A stretch of DNA of 64,000 nucleotides, from assembly GCA_013339895.1 (NCBI GenBank), contig JABACO010000094.1, positions 1 to 64,000 of the forward strand, in the 5' to 3' direction. The DNA comes from Ephydatia muelleri. Taxonomy: Eukaryota; Porifera; Demospongiae; Spongillida; Spongillidae. Below, piece by piece: positions 44,980 through 55,071 of this stretch. Position 1 is the stretch's first letter. Every line of letters begins with the position of its first letter. A program made the position numbers and the translations under genes. Below the pieces are notes generated by a model that searched no databases, was not told the origin of the DNA, and saw only the letters and a list, made by a program, of their open reading frames with translations.

Positions 44980-45090
44980 CGTGTGTGTCAATGTGTGTAT
45001 TGTCTGTGTGTGCATGTGTGTAGTGGTCCCACGCCTATTTAAAGGAGAGGCAATCTGCTAAGTGTTTTTTGTGGTACTACAAGTCTCATT
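42640..45090. repeat. Satellite-like field: about 14 copies of a 60-bp module between TG/CA tracts
   Basis: A module whose core reads GGAGGGGCTATTTTGCTAAG, then TGTGTTTTAGTGATTCTATA, usually preceded by ATCACCAAGATCAGTGTGCA, recurs near 42660, 42890, 43035, 43265, 43430, 43545, 43690, 43820, 43985, 44350, 44535, 44690, 44865 and 45040. Copies lie in both orientations, sometimes paired head-to-head so that a hairpin could form. (TG)n or (CA)n tracts separate them. No protein-coding capacity; the ORFs here are repeat artefacts. Confidence 0.85.
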
Positions 45091-45748
45091 AGTTTGTTGT
45101 ACATGTATTTGTGTATGTATATATGTGTGTATGTGTGTATGTATGTTAGTGTGTATGTATGTATGTGTGTATATATGCATGTGTGTAAGTATGCATGTCT
45201 GTATGTATGCATGCATGCATGTATGTATGTATGTATGTATGTATGTATGTATGTATGTATGTATGTATGTATGTATGTATGTATGTATGTATGTATGTAT
45301 GCATGCATGCATGCATGCATGCATGCATGCATGTATGTATGTATGTATGTATGTATGTATGTATGTATGTATGTATGTATGTATGTATGTATGTATGTAT
45401 GTATGTATGTATGTATGTATGTATGTATGTATGTATGTATGTATGTATGTATGTATGTATGTATGTATGTATGTATGTATGTATGTATGTATGTATGTAT
45501 GTATGTATGTATGTATGTATGTATGTATGTATGTATGTATGTATGTATGTATGTATGTATGTATGTATGTATGCATGCATGCATGCATGCATGCATGCAT
45601 GCATGCATGCATGCATGCATGCATGCATGCATGCATGCATGTATGTATGTATGTATGTATGTATGTATGTATGTATGTATGTATGTATGTATGTATGTAT
45701 GTATGTATGTATGTATGTATGTATGTATGTATGTATGTATGTATGTAT
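45083..45748. repeat. (ATGT)n/(ATGC)n tetranucleotide array
   Basis: About 540 bp of pure ATGT repeats from about 45200, preceded by degenerate units. Homogeneous ATGC blocks lie at about 45206-45222, 45298-45332 and 45570-45640. It abuts the copia fragment at 45749. The very long Met-Tyr-Val-Cys, His-Thr-Tyr-Ile and similar ORFs are translations of the repeat. Confidence 0.95.
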
Positions 45749-48375
45749 GCTGGAGTAGAAGATGATTTTGCTTCTGATAGCCCATACCTTTCCAACAATG
45801 ACTGGCCTTTTGTGCATCCATTAACACATTTCATCGTACTCGATGTTGATCCGCAGACAGTAGTGAATTTTCTAAGATCTTTCATTTTGAACCTGCTCTG
45901 CCAGACTATCTTTGTCCTTTTCATTGTTTCTGGATTCTTTGCAATGATGATTGAGTCATCAACATGCACAGCAATTATTGTGATTTCAATTCCTTCAGTC
46001 CTGACAAACACACAAGGATCGGCTGCACATTGCTCATAGCTAATAGACCATGTACTCATTGAAGACCTTGTTCCAGCATCTAGGTGACTGTTTCAATCCA
46101 TCGATTGACTTCTTGAGCTTGCACACCAAATATTCCTCTCCTTTCTTGATGTATCCAGGTGGCTGTTCCATATAGATCTTGTTTAGTGTTCCATTTAGGA
46201 ATGCAGTGACTACATCCATCTGATGTACCATAATTCCATTTTGAACAGCAAATGCTAGTAGTGTACAAATAGTTGTAAAGCGAACAACTGGTGAAAAGGT
46301 TTCATCATAGTCTATTCCATGCTTTTGAGTGAATCCTTTTGCTACAAGCCGAGTTGTATATAGCTAAACTTTGCCTCACTTCTTCATTTTGTCTTGAAGA
46401 GTCCCCATCTGCATCCAACAGTTTACGTTCTTTAGGTAATACCACACATTCCCACGTTTCATTCTGCATGAGTGACTGGTACTCTGAATCTGCAGCTTCT
46501 CCCCATTTCTCAGATAAATCAATCTCCATGAGTGCCTCTGTGATGCTTTGTGTTTCCTCTAGTTATGTCGTCAGAATGGTACCAACGTATTCATCAATTC
46601 CATACCTGGTTGGTGCATTACTCAATCGCCTAGGATAGCAAATTTGTTCAGCACCTTCGTACACCTGTTGTTCCTGCTCTGACTCCACCTTTTCTTGACC
46701 TTGTGCAGGCCGTTCCACTTCTTCAGGTATCTCTTGAATTACTACTTCATCTTTCTTGGAAATAAATCCCTCATCTGCATCTACAGTACCAGTTATTGAA
46801 TCGTACTGAAAATCATACTCATTGAAAATGATGTCTCAACGGACAATGAACATTTCAGTATCATCACTAATCAGACAATATGCCTTTGTTTGAAGACTGT
46901 AGTCAACAAAATGCAGCTTCTCAGCTTTCTTGCTGAGTTTATCCTTCCTGTTAGCTTCAGGTATATAGGCATATGCCATACACCCAAACACTCTTAGATG
47001 ACTAAGATCAGGTTTTTTCTCGAATGGTGTAGCCCTTTCTTTGAAGGATCTAGTTGGCACAAATTCCATAAATACACACCTGTCACCACTGCCTCTGCCC
47101 AGTACTTGTCTGACAGTTCAGCTTGGGCCATCATTGTAGGTGCAGACTCCATTAATATTTGATGAATCCTTTCAGCAACTCCATTTTGAGCAGGCGAGTA
47201 TGGTGCTGACAGTCAAATTCCTTAGAGATATACTCTCCACCATTATGAGTCCACACTCATTAGTGGTGCACAGCTCAAATTTGTCAAAGACTTCTGACTT
47301 CCTCTGCATGAAGTAGACCCTGCAATACCTCGAGTAGTCATCAACAAACGTCACAAAATATTGACTGCCACCAATTGACTCCAAAGGCATTGGTCCACAT
47401 ACATCACTATGTAGAAGCTGTTTGAATCATTACTATCAGGTTTTCTGGCCATCTTCCCTTCAACGCACTTGTCACAAAATGACATTCTAGTATTGCATGG
47501 AATATTTAGTCCTTTCACCAGATTTTGACTAACCATTTCCTCCAATTGATGTTCATTTATATGTCAAAGCTGTTGGTGCCAGAGATTAGCCTTTTTGTTG
47601 GCTAGGAATCCTGATGCAATGAACACCTTTTCTTTACTCAAGGTTAATTGTTTCACAATCCAATAGTACCTGTGCCAAGCAAATTTCCATTCCGATCCCA
47701 TATCCAATACCCAGAGTCATAACTTTTGCAGCAGCGGCTCTAACAGAGAACAGATTACATGCCAACTTCGGAACGTACAACACATCATACATGGTAACCT
47801 TTTTCAGCTCACACCTTTTAAAGACCATTGTGACTATGACCTTCACAGCAAAAACAGATTGATACATGTCACTAGAAATCAATAATAGGGCACTCGTATT
47901 TTGAAAAACGAGTGCCCTATTATCGATTTCTAGTGACATGCATCAATCTGTTCTTGCTGTGTTCCTTTTCCGAAAGCCTCAAAAGTACAACCGTCTCCAA
48001 GACATACCTTCTGTGATGTGCCAAATTCTTCATAGTTCACCATGAATTCTTGTTACTGAGTCATATGCTCCAGAATCTACTATCGAATTTTCGTTGTTGC
48101 GTGACTTAGATGATGCTCCGCAAGCCATTTGAGACTCCTCATCCATAGTCTTAACGGGCTTGGCTTTATGCTTGGGCTTTGACGGTGATCTCTGTTGATG
48201 ATTCTCTGGACAATTCCAAGGTATGTGTCCCGTCTCTCCAGATAGGTAACACATCCACCTTCTTCTGTAGCACTCCCTTTTGAAATTGTTGAGACTGCTT
48301 CCCTACAAATGCCCGCCTGTCCTTTCATCCAACAATATACTTTGTCCAGCATCTGTTCTGCTGTCCCACAAGTCA
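45749..48375 (-). pseudogene. Ty1/copia gag-pol fragment, with integrase
   Basis: Minus-strand frames from 48375 downwards: a gag zinc knuckle with its second Cys changed to Ser (CYLSGETGHIPWNC), a protease start (IVDSGAYDSVT), a protease end region with DVLYVPKLACNLFSV (47634-47850), an integrase zinc-binding part (CDKCVEGKMAR), a core with GGSQYFVTFVDDYSRYCRVY (47172-47390) and its C-terminal HLRVFGCMAYAYIP (46836-47069), then reverse transcriptase blocks ending HVDDSIIIAK and SLLERYGLSEAKSSSTPA. Many frame breaks, so non-functional. It ends where the ATGT array begins, and no LTRs are present. It is the fuller counterpart of 11786-13075. Confidence 0.85.
47844..47961. repeat. Near-perfect 54-bp-arm palindrome inside the copia fragment
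   Basis: The left arm (CACAGCAAAAACAGATTGAT through GGGCACTCGT) and the right arm (ACGAGTGCCC through TTCTTGCTGTG) are reverse complements with about three mismatches, around a 10-base loop (ATTTTGAAAA). The right arm then continues as gag/protease sequence, so the palindrome marks an inverted junction within the element. Confidence 0.85.
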
Positions 48376-49127
48376 TTCTACACCACAATCAACATTGTAG
48401 TGTATGTCAAGAACGACATAATGCACAGACAACTAAAAAGAGCTATTGCTAACACTGTGTATGTGTATACAAGCTGTCTGCACAAATAGGTGCCCGTCAC
48501 AGCTCTAGAGAGTTATAGCCTTGCGGTCCTATGGTTACGGGGTTGACCCCGAATATAATTTTGGTCTATTGTAACCTTCATTTACTACCAAATAACGATG
48601 AGTGGAACGTCACTATTTACATTGGCTACCTTTGCCTAACAGAAGACCAAATTTCATGGCAAAACTGTAAAGTTATATTGCCACAAAGGTATCCATCTTC
48701 TTTAAGAAATACCGCGTGTAACGATCATTAATTTTTTCACCTGATGAACTGCTTAACGATTGATATAGCCCTGAATTGCTGTGATAGAGACAGGGGAGCG
48801 TGTAAAAATGGAGTTAGCTACAGAAACGGTATAACTATTAAGTGTGGGGGACCACCTATCCTAAGAGCGTATCCTGGAACTACGATAGTCCTGTCAGTGA
48901 AGTGACACTGGTCTGACCAAAATTAGACCGGGCGCAGACCGAAATATTAGTGACACAATTAATAACCGAATCTATACATAGAAGGGAGCTCCATGGTCAC
49001 AAGAACTTATATCCTGTCTCTAGACGGAATGTTTACAGCTAAATGGAAAGTTCGTGGGGGGATAGTTTAGCGCTTATATTATTATTATAAATATCCGGTT
49101 TAAACCGTTGTGAGCCATTGGGACGCA
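48376..49127 (+). promoter_or_regulatory. Upstream region and promoter of the caspase-like gene at 49128
   Basis: Duplicated at 13076-13848. Near its end TATAAATA (49086-49093) is followed by CCGGTTTAAACCG and GTGAGCCATTGGGACGCA, ending at the ATG. A TATA box 30-40 bp upstream of the ATG implies a very short 5' leader. Confidence 0.55.
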
Positions 49128-50408
49128 ATGGGTCAAAGGTCTTCACACATTCAACAGCCGGCGAACTGCCGACATAGCGATAAGTTTATGATCATCGGCA
49201 ATCCCGCGGAGGAGGTGGAATTTGACACTGCTCAAAGCCATCTCGTGGGCTTTGCGATCGACTACCAGAGTCACGAGAAGATGCAAGCTAAGTCATTGGG
49301 CCGCCCCGTTGTGACCGCTGCCAAGCTCGTTTCTAAAACCTTCGTAGAGATCGGTGCTGTGCCCGAAGGCAACACAACGATTCTCGTAGCAAGTGTAAAT
49401 TCAACGGACTGTACGTTTGAAGGCATGAAAAGGTGCTTTGTATATGCAGCCAAATGTGTGGAGGCAAAAGGAATGTTCGTATTTTATTTCTGCGGCCACG
49501 GTGTAGACGTTGGAGATAAACGGGCACTCGCGCCTTCCGACTTCGATCGCTCGGAGGGCACCTGCATTACCGCTAGCGTCCTGAACGACTGGCTGACGGA
49601 AGCGAATTGCAAAGCCAAACACGTACTCTTCGCATTGGACTGCTGCTACGCCGGTGGCGTCGGCGACGCTCTGACGACAGACATACCCCTGCACCGCAGC
49701 CTGTTCGTCATGAGCGCCTGCACAGCCAATGAGACTTCTTACACCATAGGCACTCTGGAAGTCTCCATGTTCAGCTACTTCCTTGCCGATGCAATGAGAA
49801 AGCAGAGCTGCGACCCTCGGAAGCTACCCTTGTACAACATACTGACGGAGTGTCGTACGTGCTGCGAGGCCCTCTCCTCCCTATTGGTTAAATATGAGGC
49901 GCCCGGAAAAGTATCGAGTTGCCAAATCGATCCTGAAATCACGTCCTCCGGTGGAGATCAAAAGGATAACGATGATGAAACGGATATCGACGGCGTGCCA
50001 GATGTCGGTCGCTTCCAGTACATAACAAAGCTCTATGACATGAAGGCACCTAGGCCGCCATTGCTGCACGCGAAAACCAAACAATGGCTGAAAAGCATCG
50101 TCAAATCAATAACAATACTTCATGACAGGAAACTTCTCAAAGATAAGGTGTTGAACACAGCAGTGTGCTTAATCACGATGAGCATCGCGTCCTATCAATT
50201 GGCTTTTCAGCGAGATACTGTATCTCAGCCCAATACGTTCGTCACAGCATTTCTGAATATTGCGTCGTTCTTCGACAACCACTGTCACGGTGCAGACATA
50301 ACGATTGATCACTTAAAATATGGCCTTGAATATTATAGCTTAGTCCTCCAAAATAACGCAGTCGACGATGACAGTATCGAAGCTCTGCGTAACTGTGGAG
50401 GAATGTGA
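49128..50408 (+). CDS. Caspase-like cysteine peptidase (C14 type), intact, subfamily A, 426 aa
   Basis: A single open exon with the ATG at 49128 (MGQRSSHIQQPANCRHSDKF); the in-frame GTG 18 bases upstream is not a likely start. The N-terminal strand DKFMIIGNPAEE and VGFAIDYQ lead into a Rossmann-like caspase core. The His motif YFCGHGVDVGD has its His at residue 124, and LDCCYAGG has the catalytic second Cys at residue 173. SACTANETSYTIG and MFSYFLADAMRK follow as the small-subunit-like part. An acidic linker (DQKDNDDETDIDG) separates a roughly 135-residue C-terminal domain of unknown function. There is no prodomain, adaptor domain or membrane segment. C14 enzymes of the metacaspase type prefer basic residues; specificity here is not known. 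It is the best template for the broken copies at 10930 and 13849. Confidence 0.88.
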   Translation: MGQRSSHIQQPANCRHSDKFMIIGNPAEEVEFDTAQSHLVGFAIDYQSHEKMQAKSLGRPVVTAAKLVSKTFVEIGAVPEGNTTILVASVNSTDCTFEGMKRCFVYAAKCVEAKGMFVFYFCGHGVDVGDKRALAPSDFDRSEGTCITASVLNDWLTEANCKAKHVLFALDCCYAGGVGDALTTDIPLHRSLFVMSACTANETSYTIGTLEVSMFSYFLADAMRKQSCDPRKLPLYNILTECRTCCEALSSLLVKYEAPGKVSSCQIDPEITSSGGDQKDNDDETDIDGVPDVGRFQYITKLYDMKAPRPPLLHAKTKQWLKSIVKSITILHDRKLLKDKVLNTAVCLITMSIASYQLAFQRDTVSQPNTFVTAFLNIASFFDNHCHGADITIDHLKYGLEYYSLVLQNNAVDDDSIEALRNCGGM

Positions 50409-50850
50409 CGGAGAGGTTCGTGTACACGATTGCAAGAGTGTGTAGAGTTAATTACGTTCATGGAAGCTTCATAGTATAACATAATTGTGCATAGAATGGA
50501 TGATCGCGTCAACAGTGCATGTTAATATGTGCATGGGATGATGACATAATGAATCTATACGCTAACAGGTCGAATCTTCAATTGCATTTAAAGTTTGGAT
50601 CCCTCTCCAACGAGCCTTTCAAATACGTGGACTTCAGTAGTTTCTTCTTGTTTATTCGTTTAATTAGTTGACACTGCAAATTGTTTGTTATACAGTACGA
50701 TCCTACCAGCTAGTGTATTGAAATGTACATGTATGTGGCATGCATAGAATATTTCACGTGTGCATCACAGTTTACATATATAGATGCCATAAGTACGTAA
50801 ATGTTAGACTGAGTACAGTGTAGAAGTCTATGGAGGATCCTTCTTCACTG
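50409..50850 (+). other. 3' flank of the caspase-like gene, duplicated
   Basis: Matches 15126-15457 and the reverse complement of 33215-33660. No coding motif. Confidence 0.7.
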
Positions 50851-50855
50851 CCTAT

Positions 50856-51186
50856 TGTGGCGGACTGGGCACCCACTAGAGAAGGGTGTGCTGCGCGGCA
50901 AGGTCTGGGCACCCGCCCGGGAACATTAAGGTGCTAAGGTGCTAAGTAAATTACTATTCAGGTGGAAGGCCTAGCCGTCAGCATCCAGCCTGGCGGCGTA
51001 GAGCCTCTTTGTCTACATATGCGCCGAAAGGCTGAATAATACATCTTTGTTTGTATGTATTTAATGCTGCGCGTTGTATTTGTGTGTTGTCTTTTGCTGA
51101 CTTATACTTACTGCTATTGCGAAGTCATCGGCGGTTGCGCTCCGATCGTGCGCTGCTCACTAGGCATCCTAATACGATCCGTCACA
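50856..51186. repeat. Solo LTR (331 bp) with 5-bp target duplication
   Basis: TGTGGCGGACTGG...GATCCGTCACA with the duplication CCTAT on both sides (50851-50855 and 51187-51191). The related locus near 33205-33220 (reverse complement) reads straight through GCCTATTGAAGATC without this sequence and so serves as the empty site. Strand is undetermined. A solo LTR arises by recombination between the two LTRs of a full element. Confidence 0.8.
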
Positions 51187-51191
51187 CCTAT

Positions 51192-52409
51192 TCAAGATCA
51201 TGCTTGCATGTGTGCAGGTGCTCGCAGGGTCATAAACAAATTCAACATCCTTTACCGAGCAAAACTAAAGCGCTAGCCACGATCGACGAATGGGATCTTC
51301 AATGGTCCGCGCCGCAGGTGGTCAGGTCGGACTATCTGCGGTGCCGCAATTGGTCCCTCCTGACCAAAGGCTGTTGCCGTAGATGGTCCCCCTCTGCCAT
51401 AGTTAGTCTCCCCATTAAGCTTTATCAATAAAGTTACACTTGCATCTTCGCTGCGTACATGTTGCCACATGAAGAGTAATTATCGGGTTCATTAGCTGTC
51501 CACGTGTTATAAACTGGCTAGTTTGTGAGTGATGGAAGAATCTGCAGAATTGAAGACGCTATCACGGCGCGACAGTGTACCGTATGCAGCCTTGTATATT
51601 GCACCCATACTAATCGATACTCGTCTGCACTCGACACGTGGGCAGTTTTTCATACGTCACGAATGCGGCGCCTGTATACGTCTCAGAACGAACACTTCGC
51701 TTATACGTATGATATCGCGGTCTGCATATGGATTCAGTATATTCGTCATCACCTGTCTGTATACTTCAGATGAACGCGTGCAGACTCTGTACACGTCATG
51801 TATTCGAATCGTTTCAAATCCATTTTCTGTTCTGCATACTTGAAGGCTAGTGCTTAAACTCTGAACCACGCCAGCAATAATTCAGAATTTAACGGCAAAC
51901 TTTAATCAAATTACAGCTGAAATACAACTTGGTCAAAAAATAAACAGGTATAGTTCCAAGCTGGCGATCAAAGTCTCCATCACATCCTGGATTTTCCTGA
52001 TGTAGTTAGAAGGGCACTCTCCGCCTAGCAGAGGCCTCTTGGAAGGCGAGCACGAGCCTCTACTACTCTCGCGGCACTTGTCGACGGTTTCCTTACAAGC
52101 ACACGCTAAAATATTACAGAGGTTATGCACAAAGAACTCAGCATTTACTTACTCTCTGACCGCGGTGGTAGCTAGCTTATGCTTTACAATGCTATCGTCG
52201 TGGTCCCGTTGGTTGGCCATGCAGCGAAACGTTTTCATTTGGCCGTAGTACACCCTGGCGTCGGCTCAAGAGCTGTGGTCAGAAAGGAAAGTCATAGCAT
52301 GCCTACTCTGTACCTGCGTTTCTTCTTTTGCCGGGGTTGGTCACTTCCGCCATTTCAGTCAATGTAAACCTTTGTGACAACTTGAAACGCCGCCTCACTG
52401 CATCTACTG
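51192..52409. other. Mostly unassigned sequence
   Basis: 51192-51300 is duplicated 3' flank. Beyond it I see a GGTCC-rich patch (51305-51400) and short ORFs only. A 65-codon minus-strand frame (51933-52130, Cys/Ser-rich) has no recognised domain. Confidence 0.4.
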
Positions 52410-52417
52410 AATCACAC

Positions 52418-53619
52418 GGGTATCTTTCGGAATTCCCCCCCACATTCCGTAAATTTCCGTACACTTCAATTATTCAATCAATCGATGTTTAACACCTCGT
52501 TTTAAGTATAAACACCTTGTAATCACTTATACTACAAAGGATATTGTTCCGCTATATGCCCAACAAGGTTACAGAATGCTGTTGGACCACCAAAGCGTCG
52601 TCTCCACATAAATTGAGGCAGATATGTTGGAAACAAATCTGCATTTCTTCCAGCGTGTTCTTCTCGTAGCATCCGTTTCCAAGATGCCCACATAGATTCA
52701 ACATTCTGGGTGTGTGCCCCTGTTGCTGGGTCAACGAAATGCAGGGAGTGGTTAACGGTGTTATGCTGACATCCTGTTGTGGTTGCCAGCTGGGAGTAAG
52801 CTCGCCATTCTTCTGAATACACAATACTTCCAGGCCGAATGTAAGTTGAAATAATGGGTAGCAGCGTTGCTGCATCCCGTTGCTGAACTTCCACAAGGAA
52901 ACATTCACCAGTTCCTCGTTCAGTACCCCCAAAGACCCAGTGGCCATCAACTGCGCGCCCTCTATTGTACTTTCGCCTCCCGAATTTGCTTTCGTCAATC
53001 TCGACTTCAACATTTACGCCACCAATAACTGCCGGATGATCTATAAAATATTGCGCGCACACATCTCTAGCGAAGTTGTACCAGTCAACTGCAGTAGATG
53101 AAGAAATCTATATAGAGGTGATGGTTATAAACCACACTTTGGTACCTCCACTTCTGCCATCATTTTGTTAAGTGGAGTCTTTGTTGACCACAAGTGCAAA
53201 ATTCTTAGTATTTTTTTAATCTCCAGATTGCTGCCTATACCGCCAATATGAAGATGTAGTACATGACACAAAGATCATCAAAAGATATACCTTCAAGAAA
53301 AGTTCCCTTTCGTAACGACACTTCTTTGCGGCACCCCCTACGCGGGCATCTCCACATCGCCCCTTCCTTCCCAGCCTTCCGTCTTTCCACAAGGTGCATA
53401 CTTCTTGGCGCTGAATGACATAGGTCCCAACAAAGGTATCGGTAACGCAGCCTGAGCCATAACGCACGCTATACTCATCGGTTTGTGGCATCTTACAATA
53501 TACAATGACCCTTATTCATATGGATTGTGGTATTGTTCATATTGTTAACAAGGTGTTAATGAGGTGTGGATGTAATGATATAGTATACGGAATGTGGGGG
53601 GGAATTCCGAAAGATACCC
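52418..53619 (-). mobile_element. Merlin DNA transposon
   Basis: A 1,202-bp element with perfect terminal inverted repeats of about 34 bp (starting GGGTATCTTTCGGAATTCCC). It is flanked by the 8-bp duplication AATCACAC (52410-52417 and 53620-53627). GG-starting ends, 8-bp duplications and an IS1016/ISXO2-type transposase define the Merlin superfamily. Confidence 0.93.
52532..53440 (-). pseudogene. Merlin transposase (ISXO2-like DDE), probably broken
   Basis: The N-terminal zinc-binding block is at about 53290-53420, with MWRCPRRGCRKEVSLRKGTF in a frame different from the 91-codon ORF that overlaps it. Next comes LWSTKTPLNKMMAEVE (about 53146-53190). After a likely 38-bp GT-AG intron (53108-53145) follows ISSSTAVDWYNFARDVC and the catalytic domain: VEVEIDESKFGRRKYNRGR, GHWVFGGTERGTGECFLVEV, YSEEWRAY and HTQNVESMWASWKRML, carrying the DDE triad of the IS1595/Merlin family. 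A stop/frame problem near 53230 between the zinc block and the next block suggests inactivation, unless a further small intron removes it. Confidence 0.8.
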
Positions 53620-53627
53620 AATCACAC

Positions 53628-54840
53628 ACTTGTCCTGGTTTGACATAAGCAACACCGTATAGTGTACAGTGTAAACACGCACAACTTACCAGGCCTAGAC
53701 TGTTTAAGTCCGTTCGGTATGCCTTTATAACCTCCGCCTGTCACCCGCGTTGTCCGAAACTCTTGGAACTCTTTATCTTGCACAGTTGCACCTCACTGAT
53801 TCGTCAGCTATATAGTGATCAAAATCAACAATCCAATTTCTCTTTCGTTGGGAACGGCTCCATTAGTACTGTCTCCACAGATAGCCCAGTAGTCCAACTT
53901 TCCTTTCCTCCTATTTCGTTGGGAACTCAACCAAGTTGCCTATTTTTGTTTCCTTTGCTCGATCGTGCGTCGTCACCTCCATTAATGACCAACACGTGCA
54001 AAACTTAAAACCGAGCATGCGCTGATAATGATATCAAAATTAATTACTCAAATAGAGGCCTACAGGCTAGAAATAGTCACAGATGTAGGTATCAGAAGTT
54101 TACAATGATTATAGGGATCCAATAACTTACCTGTGAGTTCGAAATAGTACGCGACTCGGTCGAGGTAATTATAGTAGCCACACTCATATGCGTTTTCATG
54201 GGTGTGGTTAAAACGGCCTATATTCCTATTTATTGCGCACTATCGTAATTTACGGGCTAAAGTGCCGCTCGCGATATGGGTGCGGTACGCACCCGATACT
54301 TAGCCCCAACAATACCCATCTGCACACTGCACTGGACATTGACATATCTTGGTATACGAGTATGCATATCGGTCCGCACACGTGCATGTCTGGATATGTA
54401 TCTGCATACCATGGCGTGGGCAAACTCTGCATATTACTGCATACGATACTATGTCACGCAGTGTATGCTGCTTGAAGACGCGGTGTTGTATGTATACAAG
54501 AGACTGAAGTGATTTTATTGTGAGAGTTCTAAGAATTGGAAGCGAATTGTCCGGGAAAAAAAAGCTGAGAGAGTTAGCAATAACAACAGTTTGGTAGGCT
54601 AATTAAGAGTATTGCTCTGCTCATTTTTTGTGATCCTTACGAATACCAAATGTTCGTTAAGTCTGAGCTAACAGATTTTCATGTGTGCGCCCAGGCTTTC
54701 ATACAGGTGTATCAGTTCAGTGTGTGGCATAGTCACATCTTAGCATACTGATACTACACTGTGCACTAAACTGTTAAATATTTCAAGTATACCATTTCTT
54801 GTGCAAGGTCATAACTTTCAAATAAATATCTTATATGTAT
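53628..54840. other. No gene recognised
   Basis: No coding motif. Short frames only. 53760-54010 has a Ser/Pro-rich plus-strand frame without a family signature. Confidence 0.4.
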
Positions 54841-54858
54841 TTTGGCAATGACATGCAG

Positions 54859-55008
54859 GTCTGGTACATAGCTGATTCCGAAGAGAAGAGAATACTCGTT
54901 GCCTGCCATAATGGCAATGCACCAGGCTACATGGATACTAAAAGAACACTTGCTCGCATTACAGAGAGGTTCATACGGCCAGGGGTGTCCAGTGATGTTT
55001 GCAAATTT
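54859..55008 (+). pseudogene. Ginger-like integrase zinc-binding exon, relic
   Basis: A 50-codon block bounded by an AG acceptor (ACATGCAG) and a GTAAGT donor reads VWYIADSEEKRILVACHNGN, then GYMDTKRTLARITERFIRPG and VSSDVCKF. Position and phase match exon 2 of the Ginger-A transposase (LLACH...GHMGRTRTLHRIKERV), but the second zinc His is Tyr. It is therefore a relic of a third integrase-transposon family. No other exon was found nearby. Confidence 0.6.
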
Positions 55009-55071
55009 GTAAGTTAAAAACTCATTTTCTTTGCAAGTTCTTAAGATCTGTATTACACCTTCTGTCATACA

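Noticed and set aside
45039-46059. ORFs of 187-333 codons in several frames on both strands
   Set aside because: They translate the ATGT/ATGC array, whose period shares no stop in most frames. Only the short ends contain copia sequence.
49110-49127. In-frame GTG start adding six residues before the caspase-like ATGs (also at 13831, 21297 and 60581)
   Set aside because: A eukaryotic gene would start at the ATG (MGQ...). The intact minus-strand copy at 34907 also starts there.
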